Shown here: positions 7,374 to 15,883 of the stretch, in pieces
Position numbering within the stretch: the first letter of the stretch is position 1
Layout: each line of letters starts with the position of its first letter
Origin: JBMNMS01 sp050953445
Lineage (GTDB): Bacteria > Bacillota > Clostridia > Peptostreptococcales > Anaerovoracaceae
Direction of reading: 5' to 3'
Length of the DNA stretch: 64,000 bases
Assembly (NCBI GenBank): GCA_050953445.1
Contig: JBMNMS010000002.1
Location: forward strand, 310,001-374,000
The notes under the pieces: generated by a model
Told to the model about the DNA's origin: nothing
The model's database searches: none
What the model saw: the letters and a program-made list of their open reading frames with translations, nothing else
Program-made: the position numbers and the translations under genes

Positions 7374-8690
7374 TTAGTATTTCAATCTTTCCAAAAGTAC
7401 GCTATAAAGGTCTGGTTCACCAATTTCCTGTAATTCATAGTGCACTCTCACCGTTGGTTGTTTTATTTTAACAACCCTTCTCAAATCGATGGGCGTGCCT
7501 ATTACTACCAAATCCGTTTCTATTGCCGCAATAGTTGCTTCCAGTTCCTTCAATTGTGTTTTATCATAACCCATAGCCGGAAGTATGTCGGACAGGTGCG
7601 TGTATTTTTCAAATGTTTCTTTGATACTGCCAACCGCATAGGGTCGCGGATCTATAAGCTCCTTTGCCCCATATTTGCGAGCCCCTATTGCACCGGCACC
7701 ATAGGTCATATTGCCATGGGTTAAAGTGGGACCATCCTCCACAACCAGCACTCGCTTTCCATTAATGGCTTGATAATCGTCAATGAAGATTGGCGATGCG
7801 GCATCGATTATTGTGGCTTTTGGATTTACATGGCGAACATTGTTACGAACCTTTTCTATATTTTCCGGTGGGCTTGTTTCCACCTTATTTATTATTACAA
7901 TATCAGCCATTCGGAGATTGGTTTCTCCCGGATGGTATGACAATTCGTCGCCGGGACGATGTGGATCCACAAGGGTAATATGAACATCAGGAACATAAAA
8001 TGGAAGATCATTGTTTCCGCCATCCCATAAAATCACATCGGCTTCTTCCTCCGCGCGATTGAGAATCTCTTGATAATCCACACCGGCATATACGATAAAT
8101 CCATGATCTATATGGGGTTCATATTCTTCCCGTTCCTCGATTGTACAATGGTGTTTGTCTAAATCTTCATAGGTTGCAAATCGCTGGCATGCTTGTTTTT
8201 CAAGATCGCCATAGGGCATCGGATGCCTTATAACGACCACCCTTTTGCCAAGATCTTTTAGAACCTGTGCCACCTTGCGCGTGGTCTGGCTTTTCCCTAC
8301 ACCAGTTCGCACTGCACAGACCGCAACAACATCAACATTGCTTTTTAGCATGGTGGTCTTAGGACCCATTAAACGAAAATCCGCACCGGCAGCTAACACA
8401 ATGGAAGCCTTTTCCATAATTTGGATATGGGGAATATCACTATACGAAAAGACTACCTGATCTACCTGATGCTCCTTTATAAGTTTTTCTAATTCGGATT
8501 CATCATAAATATTTATGCCATTTGGATATAGTTTCCCGGCCAAAGCGGCTGGATACTTCCGTCCATCTATATTGGGTATCTGAGTGGCTGTAAAAGCCAC
8601 AACATCATAGCCCTCATTATCACGAAAATAAGTGTTGAAGTTATGAAAATCCCTTCCAGCCGCACCCATAATTAATACTTTTTGTTTCAC
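7374..8690 (-). CDS. Cyclic 2,3-diphosphoglycerate synthetase-like GTPase
   Basis: This protein of about 438 residues is related to archaeal cyclic 2,3-diphosphoglycerate synthetase and COG2403 predicted GTPases. It has an N-terminal Rossmann-like segment (VLIMGAAGRDFHNFN), a P-loop RTGVGKS near residues 128-134, and downstream nucleotide-binding-type stretches (ILWDGGNNDLPFY, IVINKVETS). The start chosen is GTG, 7 bases after AAAGGAAG and matching the family's M-K-Q-K-V start; an ATG 48 bases upstream has a weaker site. Whether the bacterial members make cyclic diphosphoglycerate is not known. It lies next to, but separated by a hairpin from, the AmmeMemoRadiSam genes. Confidence 0.8.
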   Translation of the reverse strand: MKQKVLIMGAAGRDFHNFNTYFRDNEGYDVVAFTATQIPNIDGRKYPAALAGKLYPNGINIYDESELEKLIKEHQVDQVVFSYSDIPHIQIMEKASIVLAAGADFRLMGPKTTMLKSNVDVVAVCAVRTGVGKSQTTRKVAQVLKDLGKRVVVIRHPMPYGDLEKQACQRFATYEDLDKHHCTIEEREEYEPHIDHGFIVYAGVDYQEILNRAEEEADVILWDGGNNDLPFYVPDVHITLVDPHRPGDELSYHPGETNLRMADIVIINKVETSPPENIEKVRNNVRHVNPKATIIDAASPIFIDDYQAINGKRVLVVEDGPTLTHGNMTYGAGAIGARKYGAKELIDPRPYAVGSIKETFEKYTHLSDILPAMGYDKTQLKELEATIAAIETDLVVIGTPIDLRRVVKIKQPTVRVHYELQEIGEPDLYSVLLERLKY

Positions 8691-8927
8691 AGCGTATCTT
8701 CCTTTGCATTTTATTTGGCTGCATTCTTCACATACCATACTACCTAAGCTTACTCCTTTTCACCAAATAAATCAATATTTTTTATACTATCTGTGTGGTT
8801 AACTTATGATAATGTCACTATCTACAAAACTATCGACTTTGAGATATGAGAGAACATATCAACTAATTTAATCCATTGCTATTGCTTCACCGATGAAATT
8901 TCATGGGGGATTTTCCGAAAGTTTCAC

Positions 8928-8955
8928 TTGAATAATGCGCTAAAACCATTACAAT
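8928..8955 (+). promoter_or_regulatory. Possible sigma-A-type promoter
   Basis: TTGAAT and TACAAT are separated by 16 bases, about 60 bases upstream of the gene starting at 9016. The match is reasonable but unproven. The rest of this 325-base gap between divergent genes shows nothing else clear. Confidence 0.4.
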
Positions 8956-9015
8956 TTAATATAACACAATGTAACGGTAAAGGGGGATTATGACAAAGGG
9001 GGGGGTATAGCAGGG

Positions 9016-9438
9016 ATGAATAGAAAACAATTAGTGGTGCCGGGAACAATCCTTGCCGCTGTTGTAATGGCTGTGTTAGTTATTGCGTTAAATAGCGTGA
9101 ATGAAAAAAAGGTTGCACAAGAGAAATCACCTAAAAGACAAACACAGGAAAAGACGGTTGCGCCTGAAAAAGACCCAGACTACACCTATTACTATATCGG
9201 CACCATTTCCATTCTCGAAACACAAAAGACCGACATGAGGGGGCAGATGATACATAGCAGCATAGATGATATAGCTTTTGATTCAGAAGAACTGCTGATT
9301 TATGATGTCAAGACTCAAAAATGTTATATTATAGGACGGCGCCTGACCTTCAAAAGCAACCTTCTGGTAACAGAAATCCATCCTTATTTTGGGACGATGA
9401 CCCAAAGTGGCAAGAGATATTGTCAGTTCTCACATTAA
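9016..9438 (+). CDS. Membrane-anchored hypothetical protein, 3' end replaced by the transposon
   Basis: This gene of about 140 codons is not recognised. It starts with a basic residue cluster and a signal-anchor helix (residues 9-27, LVVPGTILAAVVMAVLVIAL). A Lys/Glu-rich linker and an extracellular-looking domain with several Tyr follow. A G-rich ribosome site (eight consecutive G) precedes the ATG. The last five codons and the stop (TAA 9436-9438) fall inside the 19-bp terminal repeat of the adjacent transposon, so the original C-terminus is probably lost. It could be a remnant no longer functional. Confidence 0.55.
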   Translation: MNRKQLVVPGTILAAVVMAVLVIALNSVNEKKVAQEKSPKRQTQEKTVAPEKDPDYTYYYIGTISILETQKTDMRGQMIHSSIDDIAFDSEELLIYDVKTQKCYIIGRRLTFKSNLLVTEIHPYFGTMTQSGKRYCQFSH

Positions 9439-9684
9439 ATTAGGAAATAATTATCGAATTTAAGTCGGACAAATAGCCCGGGTTTTCTCAGATTAAAATA
9501 GATAGCTTTCTATTGGCAAATAAAATTCTCAAATTTCATCCCACAATAAATGATTCCCCTTTCACCTGTTGCTGAAAGACATCTTTTTCCTCGCTAATAA
9601 CAGTTTGAAATCCGGAGATTAATTTGCAAAGCGATCCATAATAGAAAAAATACCGGCTAAGTAGGTACCTGGCCGGCATTAGGG

Positions 9685-9990
9685 TTAAATAATATTTCCC
9701 ACATTCTTGATAGCAGTTGCCACAGTGATAGCATCGGTTTTTCTGAAACACTTTGTCAAGCGTTCCACATTCCAAAAGAGGTCGCTAAAATCCGAAAGCT
9801 CGCATCCCACATTCCAATTGGGTATACAAACAAAGTTCCCAAAAGCGTGTGTTCCGACGATTACATGGTAATAATGGCCCCTGCTTCTGATTTCGAACTC
9901 GCATTTTTTACGGTCTCCCTTTACCGCAGATATTACACCGGTCCAATGGGCCTTCCTCTTTTCGGTTTGATTTGTGCATAAAAACTCCAT
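9685..9990 (-). CDS. Small conserved protein of the transposon, DUF6618-like
   Basis: The protein has 101 residues, starts MEFLCTNQTEKRKAHWTG and carries the conserved-looking stretches EIRSRGHYYHVIVG and IPNWNVGCELSDFSDLFWNVERL. They resemble the small DUF6618 family as I recall it; this is recognition by memory, not a search. It lies 56 bases downstream of the ATPase gene on the same strand and within the element's ends, so it is probably the last gene of the transposon operon. No function is known; regulation of transposition or a cargo role are both possible. Confidence 0.55.
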   Translation of the reverse strand: MEFLCTNQTEKRKAHWTGVISAVKGDRKKCEFEIRSRGHYYHVIVGTHAFGNFVCIPNWNVGCELSDFSDLFWNVERLTKCFRKTDAITVATAIKNVGNII

Positions 9991-10046
9991 TTCCTCACCT
10001 CCTTGAGATTAACCATTCTTCTTATGTTAGCCTTTAATGGTTAGGC

Positions 10047-10847
10047 TTAGGCTCCAATCTCTATGTTGGCCTGAAATACTGCTTCCTCGTCAACGCTATC
10101 AACTCTTTTAGCTGCAGAATACATAAGTGCTGCCGTAGTGATATTGTTAATAACTCTTGGTGCTCCGTTGGAGATATTGTAAATAGCTTCTATGGCAGCA
10201 GGGGTAAATACATTTCTTGTGCATCCTGCGAGTCTCATTCTGCTGTCAAGATAGTCTGTGCATTCCTCTTTTTTAAGGCCCTGCATAGTGTAACGCATTA
10301 CAATTCTTTGCTTTAGTGGGTAGCTTGTATTAAGCATCAGTTTGTTACGGATTTGAGGCTGGCCTACCATAATGAGCACAAAAGGATTTGCCGAATCCAT
10401 CTTAAAATTAAAAAGTATCCTAAGATCATCCAAAATTTGCGTTGATGCCATATGTATTTCATCTACGATAAACACAGGCGTGATCCGTTGGTCGTAATAA
10501 AGTGAGTTTATGGCTGATTGTATTTCATAAAACATATCAATTTTGCGATAGGGTTTAGCACATCCTAACATGACGCAGATTGCCTGATAAAAGTCTTTTA
10601 CCGTAAGAGTTGTAAGGGGAAGATAACATACCTTGTAGAGGGATTTGTTGGCATTTTCAGCGAATTTTCTTAAGCATGTTGATTTGCCCATCCCCGGCTC
10701 ACCAATAATTAGCCCCATACCACGATTATCAAGCATGTATTTAAGACGCCCTTCAAGCTCAGTAAGGTCCTCGCCTTGATACAGCTTGTCAACTTCAACT
10801 TCTTTATCAAATGGGTTAAATGTTAATCCGAAGAATTGCTTAAACAT
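10047..10847 (-). CDS. ExeA/TniB-type AAA+ transposition ATPase
   Basis: This 266-residue AAA+ ATPase has Walker A GEPGMGKST (49-57), Walker B VFIVDEIHMA (D129, E130), an LRILFNFKMD segment and a sensor-type VGQPQIRNKL, all typical of the ExeA/TniB/TnsC group. The start MFKQFFGLTFNPFDKE is the classic ExeA-family start (F-G-L-x-x-x-P-F). Its first 8 bases overlap the transposase stop region, so the two are translated together. By analogy with TnsC/TniB it should activate the transposase and choose or mark targets. A general-secretion ExeA role is excluded by context. Confidence 0.88.
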   Translation of the reverse strand: MFKQFFGLTFNPFDKEVEVDKLYQGEDLTELEGRLKYMLDNRGMGLIIGEPGMGKSTCLRKFAENANKSLYKVCYLPLTTLTVKDFYQAICVMLGCAKPYRKIDMFYEIQSAINSLYYDQRITPVFIVDEIHMASTQILDDLRILFNFKMDSANPFVLIMVGQPQIRNKLMLNTSYPLKQRIVMRYTMQGLKKEECTDYLDSRMRLAGCTRNVFTPAAIEAIYNISNGAPRVINNITTAALMYSAAKRVDSVDEEAVFQANIEIGA

Positions 10848-12192
10848 GTTTCTCTCCTCCCTTTAAAATTGCGGAAAACGAAATTGTGTTTTTATGTATT
10901 TCTAAAGGTGTCTCATTTGTTTGATTCTTGATGTCAGTTGCAAGTTTACTTTCACGTCTGCGAGACTTGCGCTTTACATGGACGTTGTCAAGGAAACGTA
11001 CTTTTTTAGCCTCCCCAACCTTTTTGCCGTCTTCGTAGAGCATAAGGGCCTTGGTCGTATCTTCAAGCCACTCCGGTTCGTAGCGAACCTCCAGGCGCTT
11101 TCCTGAAAACATAGGATCCGTTTCAAAAAGTAAACTGTCGATTTGAATTGTTGCATCATGGTTTACCTTGCGGCTTACGCGAAGCAAAAAGCTCTCGGAA
11201 AACTGCTTCCTGTCAGTGACGAGTTTGACCTTATCAATGCCATCAATAAACATTTCATGTGGGGTTTTCCCATTAAGTGCCGAGTGTTTCTTCTTTTGGT
11301 AGTCGGTCTCCAGCCAGTTTTCATATGCTGAATTTAGCGCGTCAAGGCTTGATAGGCTTTCTGGATCAAGACCGCTTAGAAAACGTGTCCTTACGGTGCC
11401 GAAATATCTCTCGATTTTCCCGCGACCCCTTGGAACATACGGTTGCGAATGGAGCAGAGTGCAACCTATCGACGCACAGATATATTCTAATTGCTGGCTT
11501 CGGTAGATCTTTCCGTTATCTGTGTATAAAAGTTTTGGAATTCCATTCTTTAACATGGCTTCTTTTAGGCTAATCCTAAGGGTTTCGAAATTCTGTTCAA
11601 AAAAGAACTTTGAAAAGGTTATTAACCTCGTAGCGTCATCGATAAACGCATGAAGATAAGTTTGTTGTTTCTTTCTTCCTACCTGTATGTAAGGGCCATA
11701 AAGGACATCTCCTTGCCACATCTCCCCCGGATATTGATATGAAAAACGTAGACTTTCTTCCTTAGCTTCTCCCCCATCCGTCGGAAGCACCATGTCCGCC
11801 ACATACCTATACACTGTAGGCCTTGATATTTCGATTGGATTAATGACTTTTTCGGAAACAAGTCGTTCATAAAGTATAGCTATTGGCACCTTTGGATGCT
11901 GCATCCTGAACTCTTTGATTTTCCCTCCAATTTCCTCTGTAATCTTCCTGCTCTTGCCTTTGTCGCTACGAAAGCCCGGGGTTAAGCCGTCTAAACCATA
12001 TCTGTTGTAATCATAAAGCCAGCTTTCGAAGGTCTTGTAGTGATAAAGCCGCACACCATAATAGGGCATATCTAAAGGGGCCTTTGCAAGCTCCTGAAAA
12101 TATTCCGTGTTGTTCTTTACATTGCCACTTATGATGGGGCTGATTACTGAAAACCGCTTTAGTGCAATTGCTTGCCTTGTTTTGTCATCCAT
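10840..12192 (-). CDS. DDE (rve-type) transposase of the ExeA-linked element
   Basis: This 450-residue transposase has an N-terminal DNA-binding region of about 140 residues with helix-turn-helix character (KTFESWLYDYNRYGLDGLTPGF, SRPTVYRYVADM). A retroviral-integrase-fold catalytic core has the triad D162 (WQGDVLYG), D225 (YTDNGKIY) and E261 (RGRGKIERYF). The C-terminus is a Mu-like beta-barrel region followed by a basic tail (VKRKSRRRESK). The frame is intact and coupled to the ATPase gene, so the element may still be active. A decayed copy of this same gene lies at 56653-57165. Confidence 0.9.
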   Translation of the reverse strand: MDDKTRQAIALKRFSVISPIISGNVKNNTEYFQELAKAPLDMPYYGVRLYHYKTFESWLYDYNRYGLDGLTPGFRSDKGKSRKITEEIGGKIKEFRMQHPKVPIAILYERLVSEKVINPIEISRPTVYRYVADMVLPTDGGEAKEESLRFSYQYPGEMWQGDVLYGPYIQVGRKKQQTYLHAFIDDATRLITFSKFFFEQNFETLRISLKEAMLKNGIPKLLYTDNGKIYRSQQLEYICASIGCTLLHSQPYVPRGRGKIERYFGTVRTRFLSGLDPESLSSLDALNSAYENWLETDYQKKKHSALNGKTPHEMFIDGIDKVKLVTDRKQFSESFLLRVSRKVNHDATIQIDSLLFETDPMFSGKRLEVRYEPEWLEDTTKALMLYEDGKKVGEAKKVRFLDNVHVKRKSRRRESKLATDIKNQTNETPLEIHKNTISFSAILKGGEKHV

Positions 12193-12333
12193 TTTTCTCC
12201 TTTTTCTCCCTTCTTTACTATGATTTTAAGTATTTCTAGGGTAATCCATTCCGTGATGGGAGAAAACTGGGTAAGCTCTGTTGCTGTCGAATTTTCGATA
12301 TTCTTTGTAAAGTTTTCGTTTTTATGCTATTCT

Positions 12334-12915
12334 TTAGTTAGGAGCCAAAATGCTTTTTCCTGTCATGTTATGAAAGCGACATGAAAAATTGTGTGGTTGC
12401 AATATCAGTGCTTTCTTCAGGAATTCTTTGGCGAACATTTGGCTGTTTAGGGCGTCTTCCTCCGGGATCATGCCCTGGCAGCTAAAATTTAAAAAGTATT
12501 GTATTAATCTTTTGTTCCTAAATAGCCGATTAATGTAATAGCGAAAGTGTCTGCGACTAAAATCACCATTCTTTTTTCTAAACCAGAATTCATATCGTCT
12601 GAGTGACTTCCCCGATTTAAAAAAACCGTCTAAAAACCCAAGGATATGGCAGATAGCATATTGAAAGTATGGGATTGCGAAGTCTGGGAGATATGATAAT
12701 GTACGCCCACAGATGGAGCAAAAATAACGGCGGATATAGATATATCCACTATATTCAGGACTGATGATGTATCTTGCGTAAAATCCATGTTTTTTCATTT
12801 GGATTGGCATTTGACAACCCGGCAATTGGCACTTCTTGGGTGCTTCAGGGAAAAGCCCGGCATTTGCTAAAGCGAAGCTTGATGGGGGCTCGCTGGTTGT
12901 AAAAATCTTCTGCAT
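12334..12915 (-). CDS. Zinc-finger accessory protein, DUF6431-like
   Basis: This protein of about 193 residues starts at the ATG 7 bases after GGGAGG. A likely zinc-binding module uses CQLPGC and CSICGRT, with the stretch YIRRYFCSICGRTLSYLPDFAIPYFQY between and after. This resembles the DUF6431 family found with transposase genes in Firmicutes (recalled, not searched) and, more distantly, the zinc module of TniQ/TnsD-type targeting proteins. It is the first gene of the transposon operon and ends 140 bases before the transposase gene. Sequence similarity between the two copies of the element stops at its 3' end. Confidence 0.6.
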   Translation of the reverse strand: MQKIFTTSEPPSSFALANAGLFPEAPKKCQLPGCQMPIQMKKHGFYARYIISPEYSGYIYIRRYFCSICGRTLSYLPDFAIPYFQYAICHILGFLDGFFKSGKSLRRYEFWFRKKNGDFSRRHFRYYINRLFRNKRLIQYFLNFSCQGMIPEEDALNSQMFAKEFLKKALILQPHNFSCRFHNMTGKSILAPN

Positions 12916-13067
12916 AAAAAAACCTCCCACAAGGAAGTTTACCATATTTACACATATATTTTAATATGAAAAGATATTCTCACATTCGGCAAGGTTTAAA
13001 ACATTATCACATTATTTAATATGATAAGAATCAATGAATTTTGCCGTTTTTAAAATGAGAAAATACA

Positions 13068-13784
13068 GCTAATGAAAAAGGCCATGTGGAAAGCAGCGTA
13101 AAAACCTTGCGTAATCAAATCTTTGCAGAAAAATATGTTTTCGAAAGCCTGGAAGATGCTATAGAATATCTTGAGGCCAAACTTACTAAACTAAATAAAG
13201 CAAGCAAAATTGAAGAAGAAAAGCAGCATCTCTTGCCGGCTAAACCTAAGTTGGCTTTAGGAAAAGTCAGCCAGCAAACTGTAAACTCATACAGCTTTGT
13301 CCAGGTGGAAAAGAATTTCTATTCAGTTCCTGATTACCTTGTGGGCAGGGAAGTAACAACCAGGGTTTACCCTGAAAGCATCAAGATATACTCCTGCAAC
13401 AAGCTTGTATGCTCCCATAAGAAAGTAGATGGAGATGATCAAACAAGTATTGACATCAAGCACTACTTGCCTTCTCTGACCAAGAAGCCGGGAGCTTTAA
13501 GAAATTCCCTAGCCCTTAAAAGCATACCGGAACTCAAATCCATCTACGATGAACATTTTACCAAAAATCCAAGGCTATTCATAGATATTTTAACTAAAAA
13601 CCAGGATAAATCCATAGAGGAGATTATCAGCTATTTTGATAAATACAAGCAGTTTTCCTTTGAGGTGGCTCCTTTGGATTTGATTCCAACCCAGGACTCA
13701 ATCAACGAAAAAGCTGCCAGGCAAATGAGCAAATACAGCAGTCTGTATTTATCTGCAGGAGGGGAGCTGGCAAATGGATATTAA
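13068..13784 (+). pseudogene. istA: IS21 transposase IstA, C-terminal remnant
   Basis: Homology begins ANEKGHVESSVKTLRNQIF, the segment carrying the last catalytic glutamate of IS21 transposases (K-G-H-V-E), and runs to the natural end. The first two aspartates and the N-terminal DNA-binding domain are gone. A GTG at 13086 could open a shortened frame, but a 232-residue product could not catalyse transposition. The end overlaps istB by 11 bases, as in intact IS21 elements. Confidence 0.85.
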
Positions 13785-14502
13785 AGAAATGGCCTCCTTC
13801 CTGAAATTATCCTACCTGCGGGACCACTATGATCTATTAATCGATGAGGCTACCCATTTAGATTTAGGCCCTGAAGAACTGCTGACAATGCTGCTTCAAA
13901 GAGAAGTTGAGAAAAGGCGGCAAAATGGCATTGCTAAGCGAATTAGGCGGGCTAAATTTCCTATCAAGCATTATCTTGAGGATTTCGAAAAGGATAAATA
14001 TGAGCCAAAAATCAGGAATAAGTTCAAAGAGCTTGAAAGCATGAACTTTATCGGCAACAAAGAAAACATTATCCTGATGGGCACTTCCGGCTGTGGAAAG
14101 ACTCATTATGCCACAGCTTTAGGCATTAAAGCCTGCCAGACAGGCAAAACCGTGTTGTTTTCTTCCATACCCAACCTGGTGCTGGAATTAAAAGAGGCTA
14201 TGAGCTTAAATCAGGTTACTCTTTACAAGAGAAAATTTGAAAAGTATGACTTGGTGATTTTAGACGAACTTGGCTATGTTTCTTTTGACAGAGATGGCTG
14301 TGAGATCCTTTTTAACCTTCTGTCCAACCGAAACGATAAGGGGTCAATAATTATCACCACAAACCTGGTTTTTGACCGCTGGGTGGAAATTTTCCAAGAT
14401 ACCATGCTGACTGGTGCCATAGTAGATCGCCTGGCCCATAAGGCTCACATTATTGATATGTCCCTGGATGTCAGTTACAGGCTGGAAGAAACGATGAAAT
14501 GA
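13774..14502 (+). CDS. istB: IS21 helper ATPase IstB
   Basis: This 242-residue DnaC/IstB-type AAA+ ATPase has Walker A GTSGCGKTHYATALG (around residue 105) and Walker B LVILDELGYVSFD. The helix-rich N-terminus (MDIKEMASFLKLSYLRDHYD) is typical of IstB, which promotes IstA-driven transposition. The frame is full length even though its istA partner is truncated, so it is probably an orphan. Confidence 0.9.
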   Translation: MDIKEMASFLKLSYLRDHYDLLIDEATHLDLGPEELLTMLLQREVEKRRQNGIAKRIRRAKFPIKHYLEDFEKDKYEPKIRNKFKELESMNFIGNKENIILMGTSGCGKTHYATALGIKACQTGKTVLFSSIPNLVLELKEAMSLNQVTLYKRKFEKYDLVILDELGYVSFDRDGCEILFNLLSNRNDKGSIIITTNLVFDRWVEIFQDTMLTGAIVDRLAHKAHIIDMSLDVSYRLEETMK

Positions 14503-14568
14503 ATAAAAAATACTGACGAGAATTAGTGGAAAGTGGACCCTTTTTCGACTGGATGTGTGGACCCTTTT

Positions 14569-14880
14569 TCAGTTGACAAATGCAATTCTATCAAAAAGAT
14601 TTTTCCGTTCTGTATCTCTGATTGCAGTATTTCCTCTTTTAGTTACTAATTCCCAGTTAATAAACGTTGTTGTCTCTTCTTCAAAGCCATTAAGAAGAGC
14701 ATCAAATAAATTACCTGTTTTCCTCCAAGGGGTAAACTTCTCCATTTTTTCTTTACTTTGTTCTTCTAAATCTCCTTTTCCAGGGCATAACCATATGAAA
14801 GCTGTTTTACTATTTATCTTGCTTAAATACTCATCAATATAATCAATCAAAATAATAGTTTTACCAGAACCAGTGGCTGA
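14569..14880 (-). pseudogene. Type III restriction enzyme Res subunit, internal fragment
   Basis: The translation reads SATGSGKTIILIDYIDEYL..., then AFIWLCPGKGDLEEQSKEKMEKFTP and FINWELVTKRGN. It matches the start of the helicase core (Walker A and following) of type III restriction (Res) subunits. An in-frame stop directly precedes the P-loop, and the truncated IS21 element cuts off everything downstream. A matching N-terminal fragment of a Res gene lies at 17171-17287 on the same strand. The gene is dead. Confidence 0.75.
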
Positions 14881-15009
14881 TTAATAATGTTTATATCTTA
14901 TTAAACTAGGCCACATAATATTAATTATTGTATCTGTCGCCCTTGCTTTTTTGTATGAAATTACCAGATGGGCAGTGCTAGTACCTTTCAGTTTAAGTTT
15001 ATATATGGT

Positions 15010-15051
15010 AAGAGTGTCTTCAAAGCCTTTTGCAGCTTTGAGGACACTCTT
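15010..15051. terminator. Long hairpin, possible terminator
   Basis: A 16-bp inverted repeat with one G-T-type mismatch (AAGAGTGTCTTCAAAG ... CTTTGAGGACACTCTT) surrounds a 10-base loop. It lies about 45 bases beyond the stop of the 15095-15733 gene. No strong T-run follows on the minus strand; TATTTC follows on the plus strand. Termination is a guess. Confidence 0.45.
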
Positions 15052-15094
15052 ATTTCAGAAAATATCCAATACTCTTGTTTGGAATATTCTGCAC

Positions 15095-15733
15095 CTATAC
15101 CCAAATATTTATTCTGCTTTTAGAAACAGTGCTTCCTTTCATGTATTGTGAAAATGCCTTGTCAATAGCAGGCATTAAAAACAAAATAGAACCATCTTTT
15201 TTACCTATTCCGTTCATAAGTCGCATTTTTGCATCCATATAAATCTGGTTCGCTTCTTCCTTTGACTTACTACTTTTCAGACTGTTTTCTAGTTGCCTAG
15301 CTTCCTCTTCCATACGGTCGGCCATGGCTGCAAGATTTGGGAAGTTTTCCCGCAGAAAACTTTTTTCTGCACCTGTCAATTTGTTCCCCGAAAGCATTTT
15401 ATTTTGCATAGCTGTCGCTTTAGCCGCCAAAGCCTTATTCTGTTCCACTTCTTCAGCATTAGGTTGTGTTGCTAAAGCTGCTAATAATGCTTCTTTGGGG
15501 CTAACCGAATCAGCAATCGCACGACGTTCCAATTCCTCTCTCTCCCACTCTGGAATTGATGAGATCTCCACCAGATCACCCTTTGCATTTTTCATTAGTC
15601 CGGTAGCTTCTTGCTCAGCTTTGCGCGCTTTACTTTCTGCTTCTACACGATCTGCAACTATTTGCGCTTGCTTTTTTATACTTGCAAGACTGCCAAAATT
15701 ATAGCCACTGCTATTAATACTATTTATCGCCAT
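15095..15733 (-). CDS. Hypothetical helical protein
   Basis: I do not recognise this 212-residue protein. It has no signal peptide or membrane span. It is rich in Ala, Glu and Lys with long predicted helices (residues 15-45, 60-110 and 120-165), such as SIKKQAQIVADRVEAESKARKAEQEA, suggesting coiled coils. Short Asn/Ser/Gly-rich tails occur at the N-terminus (MAINSINSSGYNFGS). The N-terminus is reminiscent of flagellin-like or phage-structural helper proteins, but nothing firm supports that. A strong GGGAGGG site lies 6 bases before ATG. It stands alone between degenerate elements. Confidence 0.65.
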   Translation of the reverse strand: MAINSINSSGYNFGSLASIKKQAQIVADRVEAESKARKAEQEATGLMKNAKGDLVEISSIPEWEREELERRAIADSVSPKEALLAALATQPNAEEVEQNKALAAKATAMQNKMLSGNKLTGAEKSFLRENFPNLAAMADRMEEEARQLENSLKSSKSKEEANQIYMDAKMRLMNGIGKKDGSILFLMPAIDKAFSQYMKGSTVSKSRINIWV

Positions 15734-15809
15734 ACTATCCCTCCCTAACCAAATTTCCTTCTTAGTATATATATCGGTATATCTATACGAATATTAAGTG
15801 AAAATTTCC

Positions 15810-15878
15810 AATAAAAGTTCCTGAAACCCTTACTACTAAAGCATTTATGCACCCTGTCACTATTATGACACGAGCCCC
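15810..15878. repeat. 69-bp direct repeat, copy 1
   Basis: The 69 bases match the copy at 17102-17170 at about 63 positions and in the same orientation. The most conserved part includes GCACCCTGTCACTATTATGA followed by CACGAGCCCC, with an internal inverted repeat TGTCA...TGACA. It probably represents the end of an insertion sequence or a small non-autonomous element. The rest of this intergenic stretch (15734-16004) holds the terminator listed next. Confidence 0.8.
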
Positions 15879-15883
15879 TGTGG

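Larger units (their letters stand above)
9421..13067. mobile_element. TGT-ended transposon with DDE transposase and ExeA/TniB-type ATPase
   Basis: The element is defined by imperfect terminal inverted repeats: TGTCAGTTCTCACATTAAA at the left and TGTATTTTCTCATTTTAAA (read inward) at the right, 14 of 19 identical. Related motifs recur inside the left end (TTCTCAGATTAAA near 9485, TTCTCAAATTTCA near 9530) and right end (TTATCATATTAAA), suggesting several transposase-binding sites, as in Tn7/Tn5053-like elements. Four minus-strand genes lie inside. The right end abuts an istA fragment exactly where its homology begins; the left end interrupts a gene. The five flanking bases on the two sides (GATAT, GCTAA) do not match, so no simple target duplication is visible. 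Confidence 0.6.
13068..14578 (+). mobile_element. IS21-family element truncated at its 5' side
   Basis: The istA C-terminal portion, a complete istB and a right end are present. The right end has two copies of TGGACCCTTTTTC and finishes with CAGTTGACA, the inverse of the common IS21-type terminus TGTCAACTG. The istA helix-turn-helix and most of its DDE core are missing because the upstream part is replaced by the TGT-ended transposon. The element cannot move by itself. It is unlike the second IS21 element in this window. Confidence 0.8.

Noticed and set aside
9536..9775. 79-codon frame with several Cys (CYHCGNCYQEC) on the minus strand
   Set aside because: It overlaps the end of the better supported DUF6618-like gene in another frame and lacks a ribosome site; its cysteines are an out-of-frame effect.
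14881..15054. 58-codon minus-strand frame containing FEDTLTIYKL, faintly like the C-terminus of IS256-type transposases
   Set aside because: Too short, no start signal, and half of it lies in a 16-bp-stem hairpin. Possibly a remnant, but not supported well enough to list.
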